Shown piece after piece: positions 5,442 through 12,594 of a stretch of 13,068 bases of DNA. The translations under genes were made by a program, and so were the position numbers. The notes beneath the pieces were generated by a model. The model was not told the origin of the DNA. It searched no databases and worked only from the letters and a program-made list of their open reading frames with translations. Each line of letters opens with the position of its first letter. Position 1 is the stretch's first letter. Source of the DNA: Chloroflexota bacterium. Lineage in GTDB: Bacteria > Chloroflexota > Dormibacteria > CF-121. The DNA lies in assembly GCA_005881235.1 (NCBI GenBank), contig VBEQ01000099.1, positions 1 to 13,068 of the forward strand, written 5' to 3'.

Positions 5442-6382
5442 GCGTCGGTTCGGCGGTCTCCACCAGTCGACACCTGGTACGGCGGGGCGGTGAATCCAAC
5501 TTTGCCGTCCCGCCTGCGTTTGTCGATCGGAGCAAGGGTTTTAAGCGCTGGGCGCTTGTGGGGGAGGAGGGCCCGGCGGTCCATACCGGTTTTGCCATAT
5601 GCACTCTCGAGGCCGGCGGCTGGGTCGCCGCTCACCTCCATTCCTACGAAGAGAGCGTCTATCTGCTTGAGGGTCAAGCCGAGATCACGACAACCGAAGG
5701 AACGTTCCGCCTACGTGCCGGCGATTATGGCGTCATTCCGGTGGGCGTCATCCATTCCTGGCGGAGCCTTCCGGAAGGCGCCCGCTGGGCGCAGATGATG
5801 GCCCCCCAGCCTCGGGCCCGCTTCGGTTCCGACACCTACTTTCCAAAAGAAGGATCCGTCCCTACTACCGAGAGGGTCAGGGAGGGGGCCGGTGTCCCCA
5901 TCGACGTCCGCGACCCGCGCACCCGGTCGTTCGGCCACATCGAGGCGTCCAATATGGAGGTCAGCAAGCAGACCCAGGATCAGCTCGCTGTCTCCGCGAG
6001 CATGCGGACGGCGCTCCTGGTCTACAGCGGCATCACAGTGAAGATGATGGTGGACAGCGATCTCGGCGCTCAGCTGTCGACCATGTTCATGGTCCAGTAC
6101 GAGCCCAATGGGGTCGCCGGCCAGCATGACCATCCCTTCGAGGAGACGTACCTGATCGTCGAGGGTTCTGTCGACGCAACCTTCGATGGCGAGGGCTACC
6201 GGATGGAGGCTGGCGATGTCGCCTTTGCCGGCGTCGGCTGCGTGCACGGCTTCTCCAATCCGGGGAGCACGCCGGTTCGCTGGCTCGAAACGCAGGCGCC
6301 GCAACCACCAGCCCGGCATTCCTATCGCTTTGCGCGCGACTGGGACTATCTGAAGTCGCGCCTCGACCCACCGAAAGTCTGA
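5438..6382 (+). CDS. Bicupin metalloprotein with two intact metal sites
   Basis: A 314-residue protein with two cupin barrels. Barrel 1 (about 45-125) has HLHSYEESVYLLEG with His66, His68 and Glu72, and a second motif GDYGVIPVGVIHSW with His106. Barrel 2 (about 205-290) has QHDHPFEETYLIVEG with His230, His232 and Glu236, and GDVAFAGVGCVHGFSN with His270. Both barrels therefore keep the full 3-His/1-Glu set, and both could bind Fe, Mn or similar. Bicupins include gentisate-type dioxygenases, oxalate decarboxylases and ureidoglycine aminohydrolase. The motif spacing does not single out one of these. The start codon overlaps the amidohydrolase stop (ATGA), and its own stop overlaps the SDR start (TGATG). 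Such coupling suggests it acts on the product of the amidohydrolase, which is an inference. Confidence 0.92.
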   Translation: MSVGSAVSTSRHLVRRGGESNFAVPPAFVDRSKGFKRWALVGEEGPAVHTGFAICTLEAGGWVAAHLHSYEESVYLLEGQAEITTTEGTFRLRAGDYGVIPVGVIHSWRSLPEGARWAQMMAPQPRARFGSDTYFPKEGSVPTTERVREGAGVPIDVRDPRTRSFGHIEASNMEVSKQTQDQLAVSASMRTALLVYSGITVKMMVDSDLGAQLSTMFMVQYEPNGVAGQHDHPFEETYLIVEGSVDATFDGEGYRMEAGDVAFAGVGCVHGFSNPGSTPVRWLETQAPQPPARHSYRFARDWDYLKSRLDPPKV

Positions 6383-7092
6383 TGGCCGACCCGGGCTGCG
6401 TCGTGGTCGTGGGTGGGACGTCTGGGCTCGGAAAAGAGGTCGCTCGTCACTTCGCGCAACAGGGCGCCGAGGTCATCGTCTCGGGTCGCGACGCACAACG
6501 CGCGGCGAGCGTCGCCCGTGAGCTCGGCGGTCGAACCCGCGGCATCGGCTTCGATCTTGCCGAACCCTCAACCATCACCGGCGCGCTTGGCGGTGTTGGC
6601 AAGGTTGATCACCTGGTACTGGCCGCAATCGAACGGGACGAAAACAAGGTACGCGACTTCAATACCGAGCGCGCCCTCCGGCTGGTGACGCTGAAATTGA
6701 TCGGCTATACGGAGGTGATCCACGCCCTGGTCTCGCGCCTGAAGGACGACAGCTCGATTTTGCTGTTCGGTGGCGGCGCGAAGGACAAGCCGTATCCGGG
6801 ATCGACGATGGTTACAACGGTGAACGCTGCCGTTACCGGGCTGGTCCGCGCGCTGGTCATGGAGTTGGCGCCGGTCCGGGTCAATGCCATCCATCCAGGA
6901 ATCGTCGGCGACAGTCCATACTGGAGCTCGAAGCCCGCTCCTGTGCTCGAGGGACATCGATCGAAGACGCCAACCGGCCGGCTACCGACAATGGCGGACA
7001 TCCTTGACGCCGCCCTGTTCCTGCTCACGAATCGATCGGTCAACGGCATCAACCTTGCCGTCGACGGCGGATGGCATTTCATGACCTGGTGA
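6382..7092 (+). CDS. SDR-fold protein lacking the YxxxK catalytic pair
   Basis: A 236-residue Rossmann-fold protein. The N-terminus shows the nucleotide-binding VVVVGGTSGLGKEVA (GGTSGLG at 11-17), then VSGRDAQR after strand 2 (Arg36 suggests NADP(H) preference), FDLAEP (acidic strand-3 end) and LVLAA in place of NNAG. The family C-terminus is clear: LVMELAPVRVNAIHPGIVGDSP and VNGINLAVDGGW. The helix that normally carries Tyr-x-x-x-Lys reads VTTVNAAV, so Tyr is Val144 and Lys is Asn148. The catalytic Ser strand reads LLFGGGA. It probably binds NAD(P) but should not do standard SDR proton relay. It could be a binding or regulatory protein, or use another mechanism. It is last in the four-gene operon and coupled by TGATG. 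It converges on the next gene, with 12 bp between the stops and no visible terminator. Confidence 0.9.
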   Translation: MADPGCVVVVGGTSGLGKEVARHFAQQGAEVIVSGRDAQRAASVARELGGRTRGIGFDLAEPSTITGALGGVGKVDHLVLAAIERDENKVRDFNTERALRLVTLKLIGYTEVIHALVSRLKDDSSILLFGGGAKDKPYPGSTMVTTVNAAVTGLVRALVMELAPVRVNAIHPGIVGDSPYWSSKPAPVLEGHRSKTPTGRLPTMADILDAALFLLTNRSVNGINLAVDGGWHFMTW

Positions 7093-7104
7093 CGTCGCGA
7101 AGCG

Positions 7105-8019
7105 TCAGCGAAGCGCGAAGCGGTCGGTGGCGGCAATCACCGGCCGCAACATCTCATCGCCGCCCACGTGGCCGGTGCGGACAAGATGCAGTTCCGCATC
7201 CGGCCAGGCTTGGGCCAGCAGCCACGGCACATCGGGCGGCCCTCCGATATCGAAGCGACCGTGTACGAGGACGCTCGGGATGTCGGCGAGCTGCTTTGCC
7301 TTGGACAACAATTCGCCGCTCTCGAGCCACGCGGCATGACTAAAGTAATGAGCGCAGAGGCGGGCGAAGGTCATGCGAAAAACCGGGTCCGTGTAGCGAG
7401 GGTTCGGTTTCCACCCCTCCTCGAGGGAGACGACGGCGTCCTCCCAGTCACACCAGTTCTTCGCGGCTAACGCGCGCACGGCGACATCCGGCTGCTGGTT
7501 GAGGAGCCGGTTATAGGCAGCGACCAGGTCTCCGTCACGGTCCGCTTCGGGGGCACCGGCCCGGAAGCGCGCCCACTCCGTCGGGAAGAACCGGCCGGCC
7601 TCGTGATAGAGCCAATGGACGTCGATGGACCGCGTCAGGGTGACCGAGACAAAGACGGCCTCGGTGACCCGCTCCGGATGGCGCTCGGCATAGGCCAGGC
7701 CCAACGTGACGCCCCACGACGCCCCGCAAACAAGCCATCGATCGATCTCGAGGTGTTGGCGCAGGCGCTCCATGTCAGCGATCAGGTGGTGGGTCGTGTT
7801 GGTCGACAGATCGGTCTGAGGATCGCTGACCGAGGGGGTGCTACGACCGCAGCCGCGCTGGTCGAACTGGATGATGCGGTACGCCGTTGGATCGAACCAG
7901 CGCCGCTGGCCTGGATAGCTGCCACTGCCAGGGCCGCCGTGCAGCAGGACCGCGGGCTTCCCCTCCGGGTTGCCACTGACCAGCCAATGAACCTGTTGGC
8001 CGTCGCCCACATCGAGCAT
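7105..8019 (-). CDS. Proline iminopeptidase-family alpha/beta hydrolase
   Basis: A 304-residue alpha/beta hydrolase of peptidase family S33, whose members release N-terminal Pro or act as related esterases and amidases. Visible signatures are the oxyanion-hole HGGPGSG (27-33), FDQRGCGRSTP (52-62), the nucleophile elbow GASWGVTLGLAYAE with Ser101 (typical members have GGSWGSTLAL), Asp257 in VHGRFDIGGPP and His284 in TGH. The triad is therefore complete. ATG 8019 is the first start codon in frame, but the family N-terminus continues upstream: the in-frame codons 8020-8048 read PTEPHAQG just before MLDVGDG, and no ATG, GTG or TTG lies in that frame before 8150. This suggests a damaged start or a base miscall. 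It is the last gene of the TetR-controlled operon, 53 bp after the LLM gene, with no strong ribosome binding site. Broad-specificity hydrolysis of a xenobiotic or peptide is possible. Confidence 0.88.
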   Translation of the reverse strand: MLDVGDGQQVHWLVSGNPEGKPAVLLHGGPGSGSYPGQRRWFDPTAYRIIQFDQRGCGRSTPSVSDPQTDLSTNTTHHLIADMERLRQHLEIDRWLVCGASWGVTLGLAYAERHPERVTEAVFVSVTLTRSIDVHWLYHEAGRFFPTEWARFRAGAPEADRDGDLVAAYNRLLNQQPDVAVRALAAKNWCDWEDAVVSLEEGWKPNPRYTDPVFRMTFARLCAHYFSHAAWLESGELLSKAKQLADIPSVLVHGRFDIGGPPDVPWLLAQAWPDAELHLVRTGHVGGDEMLRPVIAATDRFALR

Positions 8020-8072
8020 GCCCTGTGCGTGGGGCTCGGTGGGCGCATGGCCACTGGCCCCGGCCAGCGCGG

Positions 8073-9020
8073 CTATGAGTTCTTGACCGCCTTGATCAGC
8101 CGCCTGGCGCGCTCGAATTCTTCGGGCGTTCGCATCGTGGGGTTGCCGAACGTGAAGCCCTCGATGCCGACGTCGATGAAGTCCTTGAGGATTTCGGCGG
8201 CCTGGTCCGGAGTAGCCGGCTGGAACATGACGCGCCGCTCCGGGGGCATTCGTTCCATCACGGTCTTGGCCTGGCCCTCGTTCTCCACCAGCACGACTGG
8301 GGCGCCCATGGTCTTGGTGATGGTGGCGGGATCTCGGCCCTCCTCTTCGCAGTAGCGGTCGAGGATCTCGCTCTTTCGCTTGATGTCGGCCAGCGGGCCG
8401 AACCAGTGCGACATGTCGGCGTAGCGCGCGACCAGTCGCAGCGTCCGCTTTTCGCCTCCGCCACCGACCAGGATCTTCGGTCCACCCGGCTGCACCGGGC
8501 GCGGGACGTTGAGCGCGCGGTCGATCCGGTAGTGCGCGCCGCTGAAGGAAGGCCGCTCCTGCGTGAACATCAGCTTGATGATGTTGAGCGCCTCGTCCAG
8601 CCGGTCCATTCGCTCCCGGATCGGTGGAAAGGGAATGCCGTACCCCATGTGCTCCGACTCGTTCCAGGCGGCGCCCATGCCACAGATCATGCGGCCCTTC
8701 GAGATGACGTCGAGGGTCGTGACCATCTTGGCCACGAGCGCGGGGTTTCGGTAGGTCACACCCGTGACCAGCGTCGCCAGGCGCACCCGGCGGGTCTCGC
8801 GCGCCAGCGCGCCGAGCGTGGTGTAGCCCTCCAGCATGGGCTCCTCTTCCTTGCCGATGCCGGTGATCTGGTAGAAGTGGTCCATCACCGTGACCAGCTC
8901 GAAGCCGGCGGATTCCGCCGAGCGGGCGAGCTCAACCGCGTGCTCGAAGATACCGTCCGGGGGCACGCCCGGATACGTGAAGCTGGGCATGTGGTAACCA
9001 AAGAACGGCATAGCGTTCAT
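8073..9020 (-). CDS. LLM-class flavin/F420-dependent oxidoreductase
   Basis: A 315-residue TIM-barrel protein of the bacterial luciferase-like superfamily. It has the layout of the F420-dependent branch that includes the Mycobacterium Rv1855c-type proteins: VMDHFYQ, then EGYTTLGALARETRRVRLATLVTGVTYRNPALVAK, VTTLDVISKGRMICGMGAAWNESEHMGYGIPF, a GAHYRI insert segment, PKILVGGGGEKRTLRLVARYAD, and a C-terminal helix region ending RLIKAVKNS. These proteins use reduced F420 or FMN in hydride transfer or monooxygenation. F420 use is inferred from family resemblance. ATG 9020 is preferred; a second ATG lies three codons in (9011), and neither has a strong ribosome binding site. It lies 50 bp after the NTF2-like gene. 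It is probably an oxidoreductive step on the compound handled by the exporter operon. Confidence 0.92.
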   Translation of the reverse strand: MNAMPFFGYHMPSFTYPGVPPDGIFEHAVELARSAESAGFELVTVMDHFYQITGIGKEEEPMLEGYTTLGALARETRRVRLATLVTGVTYRNPALVAKMVTTLDVISKGRMICGMGAAWNESEHMGYGIPFPPIRERMDRLDEALNIIKLMFTQERPSFSGAHYRIDRALNVPRPVQPGGPKILVGGGGEKRTLRLVARYADMSHWFGPLADIKRKSEILDRYCEEEGRDPATITKTMGAPVVLVENEGQAKTVMERMPPERRVMFQPATPDQAAEILKDFIDVGIEGFTFGNPTMRTPEEFERARRLIKAVKNS

Positions 9021-9070
9021 GATGCCAGCCGCAGGCTGCCGAGCGGAAATTTCGTATTAGCCCGGTGCGC

Positions 9071-9466
9071 TCACCGCGGAACCGCGTAGGAGACGATCCG
9101 CTCGACTTTGATCTTTCCGTTGTCGTCCAGCAGCCAGGTCTGCGCCGAGGGAAAGACCTTCGAGCCGATCGGGCCGCCCTCGGTACTGACCTCGTACATG
9201 ATCAGCGCGTTCCGCTCATCGCCCATGGCCGCAATCACGCGAAGGCTGCCCGGGACGACCTGTTTGGCGAATTGCGTCAGGCCCCTCGGGGCGTCCATGT
9301 ACTCGTCGATGCCGACCAGATTCGCGGCCGGACTGTAGAACTGCACGTCGCTGGCGAGGTTGCCTCGCACCGTGTCGAGATCGTGATTGCTCCATGCCTC
9401 CAGGTGGGAGGTGGCAAGGGCGACGGCTCGCGACTCGGTCTTTGTTCCCGCTTTGCTTTCCGACAT
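9071..9466 (-). CDS. NTF2/SnoaL-like family protein of the exporter operon
   Basis: A 131-residue member of the SnoaL/NTF2 superfamily. The N-terminal helices read ATSHLEAWSNHDLDTVRGNLASDVQFYSP, followed by GIDEYMDAPRGLTQFAKQVV and a strand-rich second half with ALIMYEVST, KVFPSAQTWLLDDNGKIKVERIVSY. This is the usual order for a stand-alone cone-shaped barrel of about 130 residues. No catalytic set can be assigned. AAGGAGG (9471-9477) lies about 4 nt before ATG 9466, a very strong ribosome binding site that fixes the start. It is flanked by an SDR upstream and the LLM oxidoreductase downstream in the same operon, so it may process or bind the same small molecule. It is only distantly similar to the NTF2-like protein at 3631-4062. 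Confidence 0.87.
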   Translation of the reverse strand: MSESKAGTKTESRAVALATSHLEAWSNHDLDTVRGNLASDVQFYSPAANLVGIDEYMDAPRGLTQFAKQVVPGSLRVIAAMGDERNALIMYEVSTEGGPIGSKVFPSAQTWLLDDNGKIKVERIVSYAVPR

Positions 9467-9499
9467 ATTGCCTCCTTGGGCCCGGCCTCGCCCCCGACC

Positions 9500-10285
9500 T
9501 TAGCGCTTCGCGACCTGCCGCGCCACCGCCGCCGGTGGGAACGCGGTGGCGCCAAGCCGTCTGGCCATCGAACCGACCAACCTGGGCATCGTTGCCGCAA
9601 GCCGAGTGCCGAGAGGCGCGACGTCGATCTCTGGGCGGTTCTCCTTGATCGCGCGCACGACCGCCTCGGCAACCTGATCGGGCGTCACCTGGCCGGCCAG
9701 CGGGTGAGCGGCAACGCCCGTCTCGGCCCACATGCCCGCATCCCGCACGAACGTCGGGTTGATGACGGAAACGCCGACCCCGCTGTTGCGGAGCTCCTGG
9801 CCGAGGGCGAGTCCGAAACCGCGCAAGCCGAACTTCGTCGCGTTGTAGACGGAGACCAGTGCCGTCGCTATCTTGCCCTGGATGGAGGACATCAAGACGA
9901 TGTGGCCGGCCCCGCGGGACAGCATCCCTGGCAACACGAGATCCGCGAGGACTATAGCCGAGCGCAGATTGACATTCAACGCGCGATCGATTTCTTCGAC
10001 GGAGAAGGTGACTAGCTCGCCACTGGCGGGCACGGCGGCGTTCGCGATCAGGATGTCGATCGGCCCGGCCGCGGCGGCCAGCTGTTCCACTTCCTCCTCG
10101 CGGCTGAGGTCGGCAACGATGAAACGCGCCGGTGGTAGCGTCGTCGCCAGGCGCTCGAGTTCTGCCTGGTTTCTGCCCGACAGCACGAGCGACACGCCCT
10201 CGGCGTGAAGGCGGTACGCGAGGTGCGGGCCGATTCCACCGGGGGCGCCGGTGAGTAATACGGTGCGATTTTTGAGGTCTTTCAC
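9500..10285 (-). CDS. Short-chain dehydrogenase/reductase, classical
   Basis: A 261-residue classical SDR with a full active site. The cofactor motif is TGAPGGIG (12-19; Pro where Ser is usual), followed by LSGRNQ with Arg38, which suggests NADP(H). Further motifs are ADLS, ANAAV, the catalytic Ser in LMSSIQGK (Ser134) and YNATK with Tyr147 and Lys151. Strand 6 continues as VSVINPTFV in place of the common PG motif. A 60-residue C-terminal extension beyond the core carries RLAATMPRLVGSMARRLGA. The start is GTG 10285 with GGAGGAA (10291-10297) directly upstream. That site overlaps the end of the exporter gene, whose stop lies only 12 bp away, so translation is likely coupled to the exporter. 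Substrate unknown. It resembles SDRs of the YdfG/DltE general oxidoreductase type. Confidence 0.92.
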   Translation of the reverse strand: MKDLKNRTVLLTGAPGGIGPHLAYRLHAEGVSLVLSGRNQAELERLATTLPPARFIVADLSREEEVEQLAAAAGPIDILIANAAVPASGELVTFSVEEIDRALNVNLRSAIVLADLVLPGMLSRGAGHIVLMSSIQGKIATALVSVYNATKFGLRGFGLALGQELRNSGVGVSVINPTFVRDAGMWAETGVAAHPLAGQVTPDQVAEAVVRAIKENRPEIDVAPLGTRLAATMPRLVGSMARRLGATAFPPAAVARQVAKR

Positions 10286-10297
10286 GATTGTTCCTCC

Positions 10298-11914
10298 TCA
10301 GCCAGCGACGGCAACGTCAATCGGTGCCGCTACTTCATCCGGCACCTGACGTCGGTTGATCACCAGCAGACAACTCAGCGACGCGACTGCGAGAACCACC
10401 ACCGCGACGGCCACGGTCGGCCGCATCGCCATCACGTACCCGTTGACGAAGACGTCGTGCACGAGACGCTCGACCGTTCCAACAACCGCGGGAGGCAGGT
10501 TGGCCGGCAGTGGTGCGCCCGTCTGACCCCGTCCCACCTGCAAACCCGACTTCGCCGCTTGCGCGAAGCCACTGACGAACGGCTGCTGGAAGGCTACCGG
10601 CAAGCGCGTAGCGGCCGTCACCGCCTGGTCGTGGAGCGCCGTCGCCAGCTGGTTCTGGAGCACGGCGCCAACCACCGCGGCTCCGATGACGGAGCCGAGC
10701 TGGCGCGTGGTGTTCAACAACCCCGAGGCAGCGCCGGCCATCGCCGGCCTGATATCGCGCATGGCGACGGTGGTCATAGGTGCAAATACGAGCCCGAGGC
10801 CAACGCCCGTCAGCACAAAGGGCAAGATGAAGATGCCTTGGGCCGAGGTCGTGGTCGCTAGCGCCGTCACGACCGCCGCGCCCGCGCCGAAGAGGGCCAG
10901 GCCTGCCATCAGCAGGTATTTCCCGCCGAAGCGATCGGCGAGTCGGCCGGCGAAGGGCGCCACGATCCCAGCGGTGAGAGACATGGGCGCGAACGTCAAG
11001 CCAGACTGTAATGCTGACATGCCAAGCACCGATTGGGTGTAGATGGTGATCGGGATGAAGATGCCCTGCATCGCAAACGACATCGCGGTGCCCGCCCAGT
11101 TCATCACCGAAAAGTTGCGATCACGGAACAGGCCGAGGGGAACGAGGGGCTCGGCTTGTCGGCGCTCCCACGCGAGGAAGGCGATGAAAAGCGCGATGCC
11201 GGCGCCGATCACCATGGGGATGGTGAGCCAACCCTCGATCGTGCTCCAGTCGTAACGCTGCCCCTCGATCAGGCCGAAGACGATGGCGAACAGCGCGGCA
11301 CTTGACAGCAGAACACCGATCCAGTCGAGTCGATGCTGCCGGCCGGTGCGGACGTCCGGGATCACGAGGAAGGTGCCCACTAGCGCGATGATGCCGACGG
11401 GAACGTTGAGAAAAAAGATCCACCGCCAGTCCGCGTTGGTGACGATCAGGCCGCCGAGGGTCGGCCCGGCGACCGTCGAGATCCCGATCACCGCACCCGT
11501 GATCCCAAAGGCGGCGCCTCGGCGTGCGGGCGGGAAGATGGCCATCAGAATCGTCAGCGTCTGCGGAGCGAGAAGGGCGGCACCAACCCCCTGGATGACG
11601 CGCGCCGCGATCAGTTGATTGGCGTCTTGCGAGAGTCCACACAGGGCTGACGCCGCGGTGAAGACGACCAGGCCGACGGCGAAGAGCTGGCGCGGCCCAA
11701 AGAGGTCACCCAGGCGGCCGGCGGTGATCAACAGGACCGCATACATCAGGAGGTAGCCGTTGAAGACCCAGAGCACCTGGTCGAGCGAGGCGTGCAGGCT
11801 GGACAGAATGCTGGGGGTCGCGACATAGACGATGGTCGTGTCGAGCATGATCATGAAGAAGCCCAGGACCGTCACGAGCAGCACCGGCCAGGGGTTGCGA
11901 TTCGCAGTCGTCAT
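10298..11914 (-). CDS. DHA2-family (EmrB/QacA-type) 14-TM MFS exporter
   Basis: A 538-residue inner-membrane drug:H+ antiporter. Family signatures are the TM1 motif LDTTIVYVATPSI (24-36), motif A GRLGDLFGPRQLF (66-78) in the loop between TM2 and TM3, and the antiporter motif C region GITGAVIGISTVAGPTLGG (137-155). The sequence then shows further hydrophobic segments consistent with 14 helices. A long polar loop (about 430-500) precedes the last helix, as is usual for DHA2 proteins. AAGGAGGG (11923-11930) lies 8 nt before ATG 11914. The gene follows tetR by 55 bp; that gap holds a near copy of the operator found in front of tetR. Known relatives export lipophilic drugs, dyes or antibiotics. 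The cargo is not determinable. It heads a five-gene unit with an SDR, an NTF2-like protein, an LLM oxidoreductase and an S33 hydrolase. Confidence 0.95.
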   Translation of the reverse strand: MTTANRNPWPVLLVTVLGFFMIMLDTTIVYVATPSILSSLHASLDQVLWVFNGYLLMYAVLLITAGRLGDLFGPRQLFAVGLVVFTAASALCGLSQDANQLIAARVIQGVGAALLAPQTLTILMAIFPPARRGAAFGITGAVIGISTVAGPTLGGLIVTNADWRWIFFLNVPVGIIALVGTFLVIPDVRTGRQHRLDWIGVLLSSAALFAIVFGLIEGQRYDWSTIEGWLTIPMVIGAGIALFIAFLAWERRQAEPLVPLGLFRDRNFSVMNWAGTAMSFAMQGIFIPITIYTQSVLGMSALQSGLTFAPMSLTAGIVAPFAGRLADRFGGKYLLMAGLALFGAGAAVVTALATTTSAQGIFILPFVLTGVGLGLVFAPMTTVAMRDIRPAMAGAASGLLNTTRQLGSVIGAAVVGAVLQNQLATALHDQAVTAATRLPVAFQQPFVSGFAQAAKSGLQVGRGQTGAPLPANLPPAVVGTVERLVHDVFVNGYVMAMRPTVAVAVVVLAVASLSCLLVINRRQVPDEVAAPIDVAVAG

Positions 11915-11931
11915 CTCGATTGCCCTCCTTA

Positions 11932-11949
11932 TGACTGATTACTCACTAA
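11932..11949. promoter_or_regulatory. Candidate TetR operator in front of the exporter operon
   Basis: The + strand reads TGACTGATTACTCACTAA. It matches the site in front of tetR (12577-12594) at 14 of 18 positions, including an identical TCACTAA end and an identical TGATTA. On the transcribed strand it places an AGTAAT hexamer just upstream of the exporter ribosome binding site, so a bound repressor would cover the likely -10. A good -35 is not evident here. Confidence 0.7.
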
Positions 11950-11969
11950 GTCCGTCGGCCAAAAATTTT

Positions 11970-12575
11970 TCATCCGTAGCCCAGCATCTCGTGCCCCCAT
12001 TTGTCCGCGCTCTTCTCCGGGACCAGTCGGATGGAGGCGAGGACGTTCATCAGCATTCCGCGCGCGAAGAATCCCGTGAGGGCGTCTCCCGAGGCTCCGC
12101 TGATCTCGCCGGTCACCTTCATCAGCCGTTCCCAGCGCAGTTTGACCTTGCGGCGCACGTCCTCGTCGGAGCAGGCGGCGTAGGCCTGCATCTGGAAGAG
12201 CAGCAGCTCCCGCTTTGCCATCAACCGTAGATAGGCATGGCCCATTTCATGAAGGCGCGTCTCGACCGGTGATGCCATCGCGTGGCGATTGGATTCCGTG
12301 CGGTTCGCCGACTCGCGGGCGGCGTTCCTAAATGCCGTTTCGACGCGGTCGAAGCATTGGTCGATCGCGGCCAGGAAGAGCGCCTTTTTCGACGGGAACA
12401 GCCGGAAGATGTACGGCTGCGAGATGCCGATGCGCCTGGCGATCATCTCGGTGGAGGTGCCGTGCAGGCCGTGGAGCGCAAACTCGGCCACCGCCGCCTG
12501 GAGCACCTCGGTCCGGCGTTCCTCGGCGGTGTGCCGCAGATCGCTGGCCTTCTTCACGGCGGCTTGACGAGCCAT
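11970..12575 (-). CDS. TetR/AcrR-family transcriptional regulator
   Basis: A 201-residue one-component repressor. The N-terminal DNA-binding domain is typical: RRTEVLQAAVAEFALHGLHG (helix 1), TSTEMIARRIGISQPYIFRLF (helix-turn-helix, about 41-60) and PSKKALFLAAIDQCFD (helix 4). The rest is the all-helical ligand-binding and dimerisation domain. No ligand can be named. ATG 12575 agrees with the family start. No ribosome binding site precedes it; the predicted promoter starts transcription about at the ATG, so the mRNA should be leaderless. An operator-like near-palindrome overlaps its -10 and recurs before the exporter, so autoregulation and control of the five downstream genes are likely. The ligand is probably the exported compound, by analogy with other TetR-exporter pairs. 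Confidence 0.95.
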   Translation of the reverse strand: MARQAAVKKASDLRHTAEERRTEVLQAAVAEFALHGLHGTSTEMIARRIGISQPYIFRLFPSKKALFLAAIDQCFDRVETAFRNAARESANRTESNRHAMASPVETRLHEMGHAYLRLMAKRELLLFQMQAYAACSDEDVRRKVKLRWERLMKVTGEISGASGDALTGFFARGMLMNVLASIRLVPEKSADKWGHEMLGYG

Positions 12576-12576
12576 G

Positions 12577-12594
12577 TAAGTGATTATTCACTAA
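12577..12594. promoter_or_regulatory. Candidate TetR operator overlapping the tetR promoter
   Basis: TAAGTGATTATTCACTAA on the + strand is a near-perfect palindrome: TAAGTGA and TCACTAA arms around a 4-nt centre, with one mismatch at the second position of the arms. It covers the whole -10 hexamer (12583-12588) and the presumed transcription start. A near copy is present at 11932-11949. Confidence 0.75.

Noticed and set aside
7093..7125. Repeated GCGAAGCG octamers at the convergent operon junction
   Set aside because: Three short copies occur, but two lie within the coding end of the S33 hydrolase; they form no convincing hairpin or T-run, so they are not called a terminator or repeat element.
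7603..8355. A 250-codon + strand open frame across the S33 hydrolase and LLM genes
   Set aside because: It is antisense to two genes with intact motifs and spans their gap without any start signal or domain of its own.
9065..10015. A 316-codon + strand open frame across the NTF2-like and SDR genes
   Set aside because: Both - strand genes have clear family motifs and strong ribosome binding sites; the long opposite frame is a high-GC shadow without recognisable domains.
11960..11970. AAAAATTTTT palindrome after the tetR stop
   Set aside because: It is an A/T-only self-complementary stretch without a GC stem. It is more likely part of the exporter promoter region than a terminator.
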